43,702 nucleotides of DNA from an uncultured Pelagibacteraceae bacterium (lineage in GTDB: Bacteria > Pseudomonadota > Alphaproteobacteria > Pelagibacterales > Pelagibacteraceae). A program made the translations under genes and the position numbers. Shown here one piece after another: positions 15,332 to 24,607 of this stretch (the stretch's first letter is position 1; every line of letters starts with the position of its first letter). The notes beneath the pieces are model-generated. The model was not told the DNA's origin. It did not search any database and saw nothing but the letters and a program-made list of their open reading frames with translations. The stretch lies in assembly GCA_902588635.1 (NCBI GenBank), contig CACIPW010000006.1:1-43702 (forward strand), given 5' to 3'.

Positions 15332-16639
15332 TTAATTAAGCTTTATAATAGAATTTTGTTCAATTATAAATAGACTTTGGTTTAACACAAATGGTCTTGA
15401 TATTTTTTTATTATCAATTTTAAGAATGGTGGTTGTACGTCCTGTTAAGATATCTATAATAAATAATCGTCCATTGTTAGTTGTTAAATAAACATTATTT
15501 GTCCCAACTATAAAACCTATTGGTACGATTTTTTTTCTTTTCTTTTTGCTATATTTTTGAAAAATATCAGTAGACCTAACGACGTTTCCATTTTTTTTAT
15601 TAACTATAACTAAAAAGCCCTCCATAGTAATTGTAAAAATTAGGTCACCAACTAAAGTTGGTCTTAAGCTAGAATTTATTTTTTGCTTCCAATTTAAGGA
15701 TCCATTTTTTATATCTAGGGAATAAAATTCATTTTTATTATTAGAAAGCAAAATTAAATTTTTAGAAGCAATTAAATCAGATGTGTTTAAAGAAAATGTA
15801 TCTTCATAAATTGCAGTCGATTGTGTTGGTGTTTGCCAGAGCATATTTCCAGTTTGAATATCAACAGCGCTTATATCTCCAAGTGAATTATTAAAAAATA
15901 TTTTGTCATCAACAATTAATAAAGACAATTTTTTTGTTGATTTTATAAATGATTTTTCTGTTTTAAATTGCCAAATTTCAGTACCATCTTCTATTGAATA
16001 ACATCTTAAAACATTATTAAGGTCTATTACAAAAAATCTATCTTTGTAAATTTTTACTTGAGAATTAAACGGAGATGAATTTTTTTTCATCCATATCAAA
16101 TCTCCAGAGTTAATATTTATTGCATAAAATTTTGCAATACTGTCAGCAACTATCAAGATTTCTTTATTATTAGCAAAAGATAGTAGAGGTTTTAATTTTT
16201 GGTCGGGTTTGTCGTAAAAATTTTGTTTCCAAATTAGTTTTGAAGAATTGTCAAATTTTAATATTGATCCTTTGTTATCAAAAAAAATTAAATTATCATT
16301 ATCAAATACAATTTCTGGCTCTATATAATTAAAATTATCTATTTTTGAAAATCTAAATCTTGAGCTTTTTTTTAAATTACCATCATAGTTGATTCTTCCA
16401 TTGTTATTGTCAAAATTATTAATAAAACTATTTTTTATAATCTTTCCAGAAAGTTTTATTTTCAAATTTGAATTTAATTCGTTTTCAAATATCTCATCCT
16501 TTTTAAATATTTCTGTTATTGTGGAATTATCTTCTACTTGTATTTTTTTTTCTTTTGTCCAAAACTTAGATTTACTATTTAGAGAGCAGTTTGCTGTTAA
16601 AAAAAAAATAATAAAAGCAAGTATAATTATTTTATTCAC
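15332..16639 (-). CDS. bamB: BamB-like outer-membrane assembly beta-propeller protein
   Basis: This 435-aa periplasmic or lipoprotein beta-propeller has repeated PQQ-type blades. Examples are NINSGDLIWMKKN, SIEDGTEIWQFK, DIQTGNMLWQTP, DIKNGSLNWKQK and NKKNGNVVRST, each having an S/D-x-x-x-G-x-x-x-W core. In the BAM complex BamB scaffolds BamA. The N-terminus (MNKIIILAFIIFFLTANCS) is a signal peptide with Cys18. The lipobox TANC has Asn at -1, which is not the usual Gly/Ala/Ser, so lipidation is uncertain. The start codon is GTG at 16639, inside the 3' end of the yfgM-like gene (8-base overlap). The yfgM-bamB order is typical of proteobacteria; der, which usually follows, is not here. Confidence 0.77.
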   Translation of the reverse strand: MNKIIILAFIIFFLTANCSLNSKSKFWTKEKKIQVEDNSTITEIFKKDEIFENELNSNLKIKLSGKIIKNSFINNFDNNNGRINYDGNLKKSSRFRFSKIDNFNYIEPEIVFDNDNLIFFDNKGSILKFDNSSKLIWKQNFYDKPDQKLKPLLSFANNKEILIVADSIAKFYAININSGDLIWMKKNSSPFNSQVKIYKDRFFVIDLNNVLRCYSIEDGTEIWQFKTEKSFIKSTKKLSLLIVDDKIFFNNSLGDISAVDIQTGNMLWQTPTQSTAIYEDTFSLNTSDLIASKNLILLSNNKNEFYSLDIKNGSLNWKQKINSSLRPTLVGDLIFTITMEGFLVIVNKKNGNVVRSTDIFQKYSKKKRKKIVPIGFIVGTNNVYLTTNNGRLFIIDILTGRTTTILKIDNKKISRPFVLNQSLFIIEQNSIIKLN

Positions 16640-17276
16640 TAAAATCTCTATTTAATCTTTTCTGTGATTCTTTTTTAATTGATAAATCACTTTTTTCTAA
16701 ACTCATGATTTTCTGAAAAAATTCTTTTGATTTTTGTTTTTCATTTTTAAAATAAAAATATTCTGCCATTAAATAAAGTGCATGTGATTTCCAAATACTT
16801 TCAGAATTTATTATTGGATTTAAAATTTTAATAAGATTATTTTCAGTTTCAAATTCTGAATTAAACAAAGCTTTTTTATAAATTACCAAATTTTTAATCT
16901 CTTTCTCTAAATTGGTATCATTTATTATTACATCAAAAAGTTCATTAATTTTATTGGTTTCGGTAACAATATCTTGATCTAATAAGAAATATAAAGATAA
17001 AGGAGAATAAGTTTTGTCTTTTTTTTTTATAATATTTATCAATTTTTCTTCGACGTTTTTTTTATTTCCTGAAAAATAATCTATCGTTGCTTGACTATAT
17101 TCGTCTGCAATTTTAATCTTATTCTTTTTTTGAAAGTCTTGATAAATAAAATATCCAAAAAAAATTAGTACAATAGTTGCAAATATTGTAATTAATTGAT
17201 TTTTAAATTTAATTAAAAAATCTTTAATTCTTTGGTTTTTACTATTTATTTCCGTTGCTGTTATATTTTCATCCAT
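16632..17276 (-). CDS. YfgM-like membrane-anchored TPR protein
   Basis: This 214-aa protein has a cytoplasmic N-tail, one transmembrane anchor at about residues 30-47 (LITIFATIVLIFFGYFIYQD) and a helical periplasmic part. Pairs of helices there such as KSHALYLMAEYFYFKNEKQK suggest tetratricopeptide repeats. This architecture and its position directly upstream of bamB match YfgM (UPF0070), an ancillary Sec translocon/periplasmic chaperone factor. Sequence identity to E. coli YfgM cannot be judged by eye. It overlaps bamB by 8 bases and follows acnA by 2 bases. Confidence 0.65.
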   Translation of the reverse strand: MDENITATEINSKNQRIKDFLIKFKNQLITIFATIVLIFFGYFIYQDFQKKNKIKIADEYSQATIDYFSGNKKNVEEKLINIIKKKDKTYSPLSLYFLLDQDIVTETNKINELFDVIINDTNLEKEIKNLVIYKKALFNSEFETENNLIKILNPIINSESIWKSHALYLMAEYFYFKNEKQKSKEFFQKIMSLEKSDLSIKKESQKRLNRDFSE

Positions 17277-17278
17277 AA

Positions 17279-19948
17279 TTAAATCATATTTCTCAAGACA
17301 TATTGAAGTATTCCACCATGTTTATAGTACTCCAATTCATTTTTTGTATCAATTCTGCATAATGCTTTAATTTTTTTAATATCTCCATTGGCATACTTTA
17401 TATGTAACTTAATTTCTTCAGATGGATTAATACCTTTCTCCAAGTTTATTACACTTATTAATTCTGAACCTTTTAAATTCAGTTTTTTTCTATCCATATT
17501 TTCAATAAATTGTAGTGGCAATATTCCCATTCCTATTAGATTTGATCTATGTATTCTTTCGAAACTTTCGGCTATTACAGCTTTAATACCAAGAAGTTTT
17601 GTACCTTTTGCTGCCCAATCTCTTGAAGAACCAGTTCCATATTCTTTGCCTCCAATAACTATCAAGTCTGTACCTCTTTTTTTATACTCTACAACCGCAT
17701 CATAAATCGGCATTACTTTTCCTTGAGGATAAAGTTTCGTAAATCCACCTTCCGTTTCTGGTGTCATTTCATTTCTAATTCTTATGTTTGCAAATGTTCC
17801 TCTCATCATAACTTCATGGTTTCCTCTTCTTGATCCATAAGAATTATAATCTTTTTGTAAAACTTGATGCTCCATAAAATACTCGCCTGTTGGACTTTCT
17901 TTTTGAATAGATCCTGCTGGAGATATGTGGTCGGTTGTAACCATGTCACCTAAGATCACCAATGGTCTTGCATCTTTTATTTCTTTAAATCCTTCTGGTT
18001 CTTCTGAAAGATCATCGAAAAAAGGTGGTTTTTTTACATAAGTTGATCCTTGATCCCAATTATAAATACTGCTTTTGTCAGTTTTAATTTTTTGCCATTG
18101 GATTGGTCCTTCTGAGACGTTTGAGTATCTTTTAACAAACATTTCGGCATTTAATGATTGTCTTAAAGTTTCTTCTATTTCTTTATTTGAAGGCCATATA
18201 TCTTTTAAATAAATTTCTTTACCATTTTTATCTTTTCCTAAATGGTCTTTGTATAAATCAATTTCCATATGTCCAGCTAGAGCATATGCAACAACAAGTG
18301 GTGGTGAAGCTAAATAGTTTGCTTTTATGTGTGGTGAGATACGACCTTCAAAATTTCTATTGCCAGATAAAACTGATACAGCATATATATTTTTCTTTTT
18401 AATTGCTTCAACAATATTGTTGGGTAGAGGGCCTGAGTTTCCAATACAAGTTGTGCATCCATATCCTACTAAATTAAACCCTAATTCATCTAAATACTTG
18501 TTTAGTCCAGATTTTTCCAAATAGTCAGTTACTACTTGCGATCCAGGTGCTAACGAAGTTTTTACCCAAGGTTTTGTTTTCAAACCAAGCTCTACTGCTT
18601 TTTTTGCTAACAGGCCTGCTCCAATTAAAACATTTGGGTTGGATGTATTTGTGCATGATGTTATTGCGGCAATTAATATGGAACCATCTTTAATTTCAAA
18701 ATCAGTTTCATCAACTTTTGAAATATTTTTTTTTTTTCTTCCTGAGTTATTTTCAAGTACTTTTTTAAACCCTGATGATGCTTCATTTAATAAAACTTTA
18801 TCTTGAGGTCTTTTTGGTCCAGAAATTGTTGGAACAACTGAAGACATGTCTAATGAAATAGTGTCACTAAATTGAATATCTTCGCTTACCCATAAGCCTT
18901 GTTCTTTTGCATATTTTTCTACAGTAATAACTGTATGTTCATCCCTTCCTGAAAATCTTAAATATTTTAAAGTTTCATCATCAATTGGAAAAAAACCACA
19001 TGTAGCACCATATTCAGGAGCCATATTTGCAATAGTTGCTCTATCTGCAAGAGTTAAGTTTTTTAACCCTTCTCCATAAAATTCAACAAATTTTCCAACA
19101 ACACCTTTATCTCTAAGCATTTTTACAACTGTTAAAACTAAATCTGTCGCAGTAGTTCCTTCTGGCATTTTGTTTTTAATCTCAAAACCAATTACCTCGG
19201 GTATTAACATTGAAATTGGTTGTCCTAACATTCCTGCTTCCGCTTCTATTCCACCAACCCCCCAACCAAGAACAGACAATCCATTTACCATTGTGGTGTG
19301 ACTATCTGTTCCTACTAGTGTGTCAGGAAACAAATAATTATCTTCCTTATATTTTTCAGACCATACTACCTTTGATAAATATTCTAAATTAACTTGGTGA
19401 CAAATTCCTGTTCCTGGTGGAACAATTCTAAAATTATTAAAAGCTTGTTGTCCCCACTTCAAAAAAGAATATCGTTCACCATTTCTTTTAAATTCTATAT
19501 CAACATTTTTTTCAAATGAATCTGGTTTTGCAGATTTATCTACTTGAACTGAATGATCTATAACTAAATCAACCGCAGAAAGTGGATTAATAGTATTTGG
19601 GTCTTTATTTTTTTTTTTAACTGCTTCTCGCATTGCTGCTAAGTCTGCAACAGCTGGTATTCCTGTATAATCTTGCAACAAAACTCTAGCAGGTCTGTAA
19701 GCTATTTCTGTATTTGATTTTTTTTCTTTTAACCAGTTTTTAATTGCCTCAATTTGATCTTTTGTAACAGTTAGATCATCTTCATATCGAAGTAAATTTT
19801 CCAAAAGAACTTTTAAAGACTTTGGTAGTTTTGAAACGCCAGTTAAGCCATTTTTTTCAGCTTCGTTTAAAGAATAATACTTGTATTCTTTGCCATTTAT
19901 ATTGGTGGATTTTAATGCTTTATAAGAATTTTTGATACCTGGTTTCAT
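17279..19948 (-). CDS. acnA: Aconitate hydratase A
   Basis: The TCA-cycle enzyme interconverting citrate and isocitrate, 889 aa, the normal length for AcnA/IRP-type aconitase. Motifs: LLQDYTGIPAVADLAAMREA, DHSVQVD, VGTDSHTTMVNGLSVLGWGV, the first cluster Cys in AAITSCTNTSNP, the second pair in YGCTTCIGNSGPL, and in the swivel domain LGDMVTTDHISPAGSI and KEYGTGSSRDWAAKG. It ends YYKHGGILQYVLRNM, as expected. It stands upstream of yfgM-bamB with only 2 bases between, so the three may share a transcript. The start is ATG 19948. An iron-responsive dual role is possible for the family but not shown here. Confidence 0.96.
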   Translation of the reverse strand: MKPGIKNSYKALKSTNINGKEYKYYSLNEAEKNGLTGVSKLPKSLKVLLENLLRYEDDLTVTKDQIEAIKNWLKEKKSNTEIAYRPARVLLQDYTGIPAVADLAAMREAVKKKNKDPNTINPLSAVDLVIDHSVQVDKSAKPDSFEKNVDIEFKRNGERYSFLKWGQQAFNNFRIVPPGTGICHQVNLEYLSKVVWSEKYKEDNYLFPDTLVGTDSHTTMVNGLSVLGWGVGGIEAEAGMLGQPISMLIPEVIGFEIKNKMPEGTTATDLVLTVVKMLRDKGVVGKFVEFYGEGLKNLTLADRATIANMAPEYGATCGFFPIDDETLKYLRFSGRDEHTVITVEKYAKEQGLWVSEDIQFSDTISLDMSSVVPTISGPKRPQDKVLLNEASSGFKKVLENNSGRKKKNISKVDETDFEIKDGSILIAAITSCTNTSNPNVLIGAGLLAKKAVELGLKTKPWVKTSLAPGSQVVTDYLEKSGLNKYLDELGFNLVGYGCTTCIGNSGPLPNNIVEAIKKKNIYAVSVLSGNRNFEGRISPHIKANYLASPPLVVAYALAGHMEIDLYKDHLGKDKNGKEIYLKDIWPSNKEIEETLRQSLNAEMFVKRYSNVSEGPIQWQKIKTDKSSIYNWDQGSTYVKKPPFFDDLSEEPEGFKEIKDARPLVILGDMVTTDHISPAGSIQKESPTGEYFMEHQVLQKDYNSYGSRRGNHEVMMRGTFANIRIRNEMTPETEGGFTKLYPQGKVMPIYDAVVEYKKRGTDLIVIGGKEYGTGSSRDWAAKGTKLLGIKAVIAESFERIHRSNLIGMGILPLQFIENMDRKKLNLKGSELISVINLEKGINPSEEIKLHIKYANGDIKKIKALCRIDTKNELEYYKHGGILQYVLRNMI

Positions 19949-19992
19949 AAATTTACATCTTATAGATTATTTCGGCTAAATTATGAATCAAA

Positions 19993-20583
19993 TTATAGAT
20001 AAAATGTTGCTATGCAAGCTAATAAAAGAAATGACATAACATAATTAAATCTCTTAATAAATTTCTCATTTGTCGCGAATCTTCTTAAAAATTTACCTAC
20101 TAGTGTCCAAAAATTAATACTAATTATCGCAAATAAGAAGGCTACGCCAATTACCCAAAAAGAGTAAAACAAAAAATTTTGACCTTTCTCGACATAAGTT
20201 GAAATCATTATAACCGCTACAATAACAGATTTAGGATTAATAAATTGAAAGAAAAAAGTTTCTATAAATTTTACTGGATTTTTTTTTGAATTTTCTGAAC
20301 TGCTTTTTGAAAAAGAAATTTTGTAAGCTAAATAAAATAAAAAAAGTGATCCAGCATATTTTAAAACTTCTTGAATGATGGGATATTTTTGAAAAACATT
20401 TACCAAGCCAAAATTCATAATAACTACCAAACTTGTAAAACCAAAAATAACTCCAAGCATATGAGGAATTGTTTTTAAAATTCCAAAATTAAAGCCAGAG
20501 TAAGATGCCACAATGTTGTTTGGTCCAGGTGAGCAACTTGTAACGAACATAAAAAGGCATAAAGATATCAACTCTGGATGCAT
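19993..20583 (-). CDS. LysE/RhtB-family amino-acid exporter
   Basis: This 196-aa inner-membrane protein has about six hydrophobic segments. The N-terminal family signature is FMFVTSCSPGPNNIVASYSG (the SPGPNxxx motif of RhtB/LysE). FFFQFINPKSVIVAVIMIST, the conserved QFxNPK motif of the third helix, is also present. The family exports amino acids such as threonine, homoserine or lysine, but the substrate cannot be inferred. It follows csaA by 4 bases on the same strand. Confidence 0.85.
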   Translation of the reverse strand: MHPELISLCLFMFVTSCSPGPNNIVASYSGFNFGILKTIPHMLGVIFGFTSLVVIMNFGLVNVFQKYPIIQEVLKYAGSLFLFYLAYKISFSKSSSENSKKNPVKFIETFFFQFINPKSVIVAVIMISTYVEKGQNFLFYSFWVIGVAFLFAIISINFWTLVGKFLRRFATNEKFIKRFNYVMSFLLLACIATFYL

Positions 20584-20587
20584 ATAA

Positions 20588-20929
20588 TTATGCTATTGGC
20601 AAACCATTTTCAGCTTTTTGAGATGGATGAACTAAAGTAACTCTACCTTCTTCGTCTATAGATCCAAGAATTAAAACTTGTGATTTAACACCAGCTATAT
20701 TTTTTTCGGAAAAATTACACACTCCTATAACCTGCTTTCCTAATAAATTTTCTTCATTATAATAATGGGTTATTTGTGCAGATGATTGCTTTGTCCCAAT
20801 TTCTTTGCCAAAGTCTACTTCAACAACTAAAGAAGGTTTTCTAGCTTTTTCATTTTTTTTCACAGATATTACAGTGCCAAGTCTTATATCTACTTTATCA
20901 AATACATCGTAGGTTATTTGTTCTTTCAT
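20588..20929 (-). CDS. csaA: CsaA-type tRNA-binding domain protein
   Basis: This 113-aa stand-alone OB-fold protein is related to the tRNA-binding domains of MetRS/PheRS. Motifs: FDKVDIRLGTVISV, PSLVVEVDFGKEIGTKQSSAQI, LLGKQVIGVCNFSEKNIAG and SQVLILG. The length equals that of CsaA proteins (about 110). In Bacillus CsaA has chaperone-like, secretion-related activity and binds tRNA; the role in this lineage is unknown. It is divergent from the argE-like gene, sharing a spacer of about 27 bases. Confidence 0.9.
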   Translation of the reverse strand: MKEQITYDVFDKVDIRLGTVISVKKNEKARKPSLVVEVDFGKEIGTKQSSAQITHYYNEENLLGKQVIGVCNFSEKNIAGVKSQVLILGSIDEEGRVTLVHPSQKAENGLPIA

Positions 20930-20956
20930 AAATTTAATATATAATTGATAAAAAAT

Positions 20957-22147
20957 ATGAGTACAGAAAATAATTTAGAATCTTTGTATGAAAATTCTAT
21001 TAAAATACTATCAAATTTAATAGCCTTTAAAACAATTTCAGGTGAGGATAATAGTTCATTAATTGATTACTGTGATAAAATATTAAAAGAACTGGGAGCA
21101 GAATCTTTTAGAACATACGACTATGAAAAAAAAAGAGTAAATCTATTTGCAACGATAAAATCAAAAAAATCAAATGGAAAAAGTCCAATAATTCTTTCGG
21201 GTCATACGGACGTTGTTCCGGTATCAAAAAGTTGGTCCACAGATCCTTTTAAAGCTACAATTAAAAACGATAAGCTTTATGGGAGAGGTTCATGTGATAT
21301 GAAAGGTTTCATTGCATGCACTTTAGCATATGCACCAATTTATTCTAAATCTAATTTAGATAGAGATATCCATTTCTCTTTTACATTTGACGAAGAGACT
21401 GCCTGTCAAGGAGCTCCAATTTTAATAGCGGAATTAAAAAAAAGAGGTATTAAAAAAGGTATTTGTATTGTTGGAGAGCCAACAAATATGAAAATAATTG
21501 ACGGTCATAAAGGGTGCTATGAATATACAACACACTTCGAAGGTTTAGCTGGCCACGGCTCAGCACCAGATAAAGGGGTGAATGCTGTTGAGTATGCTGT
21601 AAGATTTATTGACAAACTATTAAAACTCAGAAAAATTCTTAAAGAGAGAGCACCAAAAAATTCTGTTTTCAATCCTCCCTACACAACACTTCAAATTGGT
21701 GGAATTTCTGGCGGTATAGCTAGAAATGTAATTGCAGATAGATGTAGAGTTGATTGGGAACTTAGACCAGTTGTAAAAGAAGATGGAATTTTTGTAAATT
21801 CAGAAGTGGATAAATTTGTTAGTGAAGACCTGCTCCCAGAAATGAAAAAAACTTATCCAAAATCATCAATTAAAAAAGAAATTATAGGAGAAATAATAGG
21901 TTTTGATAGAGATGAAAAATCAGAAGCATGTGAATTAATTTCAAATATTACAGGTGACAACTCTCGTGAAGTTGTTTCGTTTGGTACAGAAGCAGGCTTG
22001 TTTCAAGAAATTGGAATAAGTACAGTTGTTTGTGGTCCTGGTTCTATTGAGCAGGCTCATAAAGTTGATGAATTTATAAAATTAGATGAGTTAAAAAAAT
22101 GCTTAAATCTTCTTGAGGGAATTAAAAAACAATTTAGCTTGGATTAA
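20957..22147 (+). CDS. argE: Acetylornithine deacetylase-like M20 peptidase
   Basis: This zinc-dependent amidohydrolase (396 aa) is most like ArgE. Motifs: LSGHTDVVPV (metal His plus Asp), YGRGSCDMKGFIA (bridging Asp), DEETACQGA (catalytic Glu-Glu), IVGEPTNMKI, the dimerisation-domain GLAGHGSAPDKGVNA, and the late FGTEAGLF with the metal His in EQAHKVDE. It releases ornithine from N-acetylornithine in arginine synthesis; other N-acyl amino acids are possible. I place the start at ATG 20957; a TTG four codons upstream would add MIKN but has no support. The 3' end overlaps the convergent aldehyde dehydrogenase by 4 bases. Confidence 0.85.
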   Translation: MSTENNLESLYENSIKILSNLIAFKTISGEDNSSLIDYCDKILKELGAESFRTYDYEKKRVNLFATIKSKKSNGKSPIILSGHTDVVPVSKSWSTDPFKATIKNDKLYGRGSCDMKGFIACTLAYAPIYSKSNLDRDIHFSFTFDEETACQGAPILIAELKKRGIKKGICIVGEPTNMKIIDGHKGCYEYTTHFEGLAGHGSAPDKGVNAVEYAVRFIDKLLKLRKILKERAPKNSVFNPPYTTLQIGGISGGIARNVIADRCRVDWELRPVVKEDGIFVNSEVDKFVSEDLLPEMKKTYPKSSIKKEIIGEIIGFDRDEKSEACELISNITGDNSREVVSFGTEAGLFQEIGISTVVCGPGSIEQAHKVDEFIKLDELKKCLNLLEGIKKQFSLD

Positions 22148-23577
22148 TTCCAACCGCCAACTGTTTTAACTTCTAAAAACTCTATCAAGCCTTCTGTTCC
22201 AGCTTCTCGACCAATGCCGGAATGTTTATATCCACCAAAAGGTGAACTTACAGCTATACCAACTCCATTCACATCCACCATTCCAGATCTAAGTTTTCTT
22301 GCAACTCTTTTAACTTTTTCTTTGTCTTGTGTTTGAATATAATTTGTTAAACCATATGGAGTGTCGTTAGCTATTGAAATAGCTTCGTCTTCATTTTCAA
22401 AAGGAATTATAGATAATACAGGACCAAAAATTTCTGTTCTTGCAATCTCCATTTGATTATTAACATTAGCAAAAACTGTTGGTTTTACATAATAGCCTTT
22501 TTCTAAACCTTTGGGTTTGCCAGTTCCGCCTGCAATTAATTTTGCACCTTCATCTATTCCTTTTTGAATTAAAGTTTGAATTTTATTAAATTGTACTTCA
22601 GAAACTACCGGACCAATATGTTCACCGTCTTTTTCTGGCAAATCTACTTTGGTATTGTTTGCTAATTCTTTCACTTTTTCTACAGTTTCATTATAAATTG
22701 ATTTTTCAACAAGCATTCTTGTTGGGGCATTGCAGGATTGTCCTGAATTTCTAAAACATCTTAGAACACCTCTTGCTACCGCTTCTGAATCAGCATCTTT
22801 GAATATTATATTTGCACCTTTTCCACCTAATTCTAAACTTATTCTTTTAAAGTCTTTAGCAGCATTTTGTGAAATTAACGCGCCAGCTCTTGTTGATCCT
22901 GTAAAAGAAATCATATTAATATCTGGGTGACTAGTTAAAGCATCCCCAGTAACAGCACCGTCTCCATTTATAAGGTTAAAAACTCCAGTAGGGAATTTTA
23001 CCTCATCAATCATTTCTGCAAGTAACATTGATGACAAAGGTGCTATCTCAGATGGTTTTAAAACTACTGTACATCCTGATGCTAATGCGGGAATTACTTT
23101 TAAGTTAACCTGATTTATTGGCCAGTTCCAAGGTGTGATCAAAGCACATACTCCTTTTGGCTCATACAATAATTTTTGATTATTCTTTTCTTCTCCTAAA
23201 TCTTTTTCAAATTTAAAATCTTTTAATATATTTTTGAAAGATTTAATATGACTAGCTCCTGTTGCGGCCTGCATTTCTGTAGAAAATTTCATGGGAGCTC
23301 CCATTTCAAGAGAGATAAGTTTTGCCATTTCTGCCCATCGTTTTTTATAAACAGCATACAGTTTTTCTAATAATTCTAGTCTTTCTTCTTTTTTTGAAAA
23401 AGCCCAAGTTTCAAAAGCTTTCTTTGCAGCACTAACTGCCTTGTTTACATCTTTTTTCCCACCAAGAGATATCTCCGCGCATACTTCTTCATTTGACGGA
23501 TCAATAACTTTGTGATTTCTTGGCTCTATTGGAGAGACCCATTTTCCATCAATATAAAAATTTTTTTTATCTAACAT
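22144..23577 (-). CDS. NAD(P)-dependent aldehyde dehydrogenase
   Basis: This 477-aa ALDH-superfamily enzyme oxidises an aldehyde to its acid. Motifs: ALITPWNWPINQ (oxyanion Asn), KPSEIAPLS (cofactor Lys), FTGSTRAG, the general base Glu in LELGGKGANI, the nucleophile Cys in NSGQSCNAP, and TEIFGPVLSI near the C-terminus. It lies 14 bases downstream of the ureohydrolase gene in the TspO-oxidase-ureohydrolase-ALDH run. The substrate may therefore be an amino- or guanidino-aldehyde such as 4-guanidinobutanal or 4-aminobutanal. This is inference from context only. Confidence 0.9.
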   Translation of the reverse strand: MLDKKNFYIDGKWVSPIEPRNHKVIDPSNEEVCAEISLGGKKDVNKAVSAAKKAFETWAFSKKEERLELLEKLYAVYKKRWAEMAKLISLEMGAPMKFSTEMQAATGASHIKSFKNILKDFKFEKDLGEEKNNQKLLYEPKGVCALITPWNWPINQVNLKVIPALASGCTVVLKPSEIAPLSSMLLAEMIDEVKFPTGVFNLINGDGAVTGDALTSHPDINMISFTGSTRAGALISQNAAKDFKRISLELGGKGANIIFKDADSEAVARGVLRCFRNSGQSCNAPTRMLVEKSIYNETVEKVKELANNTKVDLPEKDGEHIGPVVSEVQFNKIQTLIQKGIDEGAKLIAGGTGKPKGLEKGYYVKPTVFANVNNQMEIARTEIFGPVLSIIPFENEDEAISIANDTPYGLTNYIQTQDKEKVKRVARKLRSGMVDVNGVGIAVSSPFGGYKHSGIGREAGTEGLIEFLEVKTVGGWN

Positions 23578-23591
23578 ATGGTAAATTTAGC

Positions 23592-24548
23592 TTAAAGTTT
23601 TTTATTTGCAAACAAATTTGTTAGTTCATAAATTATAGTTGCTGCAGCCAATGATGTAAGTTCTGCATGATCGTAGGCGGGAGCAACCTCAACAACATCT
23701 GCAGAAATTAAATTCATTCCTGAGAGTCCTCTTAGTACGTTTACTATTTCTCTTGTTGTCATACCTGCTATTTCAGGGGTGCCTGTTCCTGGGGCATGAG
23801 CAGGATCTAAAACGTCTATATCTATTGATAAATATAATGGATTGTTGCCTACTCTTTTTCTAATTCTTTCAACTATTTTATCAATTCCTTCTGTTTGAAA
23901 TTCATCACAATGAATAATTTTAAAACCAAAGCTTGCATCGTTTTTTAAATCGTCTCTACTATAAAGAGGCCCTCTTATACCAACGTGCATTGAAGCATCA
24001 TCTAAAAACAAATTTTCTTCTCTTGCTCTCCTAAAAGGTGTGCCATGAGTATATGGTGCTCCAAAGTATGTGTCCCAAGTGTCTAGATGAGCATCAAAAT
24101 GAACTAATGCTACCGGTCCCTTATTAATTTTGTTTATTGATCTAAGTAATGGAAAAGCGATTGTGTGATCTCCTCCCATGCTAATTATGCCTCCTACTTT
24201 TTCTAATAGTTCTGTTGCGCCTTTTTCGATTTGTTTAATCGCTTCATCAATATTAAATGGATTGCATGTTATATCTCCAGCATCAGCGACTTGTTGGGTT
24301 TTGAAAGGCTCGGCGTCGTAATTAGGATGATAGTTAGTTCTTAAATGTCTTGATGCTTGTCTAATACTTTGTGGTCCAAACCTAGCTCCAGGTCGATAGC
24401 TGGTTCCTGCATCAAATGGGATTCCTACAATTGCAACATCACAACTTTCAACATCTCTAAGCTCTGGTAGTCTTGCAAATGTATTGGGTCCTGCAAATCT
24501 TGGAACTTTTGTTCCCATAACAGGTTGGATTATTTTTTTATTTTTCAT
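23592..24548 (-). CDS. speB: Agmatinase/ureohydrolase family protein
   Basis: This 318-aa binuclear manganese ureohydrolase splits urea from a guanidino compound. All metal ligands are visible: GGDHTIAFP (His), HFDAHLDTWD (Asp-His-Asp) and SIDIDVLDPAHAPGTGTPE (two Asp). PFDAGTSYRPGARFGPQSIR is the classic N-terminal agmatinase segment. Length and motifs fit SpeB (agmatine to putrescine plus urea). Guanidinobutyrase or guanidinopropionase share these motifs, and the adjacent aldehyde dehydrogenase and FAD oxidase make guanidinobutyrate a serious alternative. No urease genes lie in the window. Confidence 0.85.
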   Translation of the reverse strand: MKNKKIIQPVMGTKVPRFAGPNTFARLPELRDVESCDVAIVGIPFDAGTSYRPGARFGPQSIRQASRHLRTNYHPNYDAEPFKTQQVADAGDITCNPFNIDEAIKQIEKGATELLEKVGGIISMGGDHTIAFPLLRSINKINKGPVALVHFDAHLDTWDTYFGAPYTHGTPFRRAREENLFLDDASMHVGIRGPLYSRDDLKNDASFGFKIIHCDEFQTEGIDKIVERIRKRVGNNPLYLSIDIDVLDPAHAPGTGTPEIAGMTTREIVNVLRGLSGMNLISADVVEVAPAYDHAELTSLAAATIIYELTNLFANKKL

Positions 24549-24607
24549 ATATTTTTTATTTTTGCTTTGTAAATTAAAAAAACGAAAAAGTTATATATTT
24601 GTATCAT

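Noticed and set aside
20945-20956. TTG start four codons upstream for argE
   Set aside because: ATG at 20957 is a better initiator and the added MIKN is not conserved in the family as I know it.
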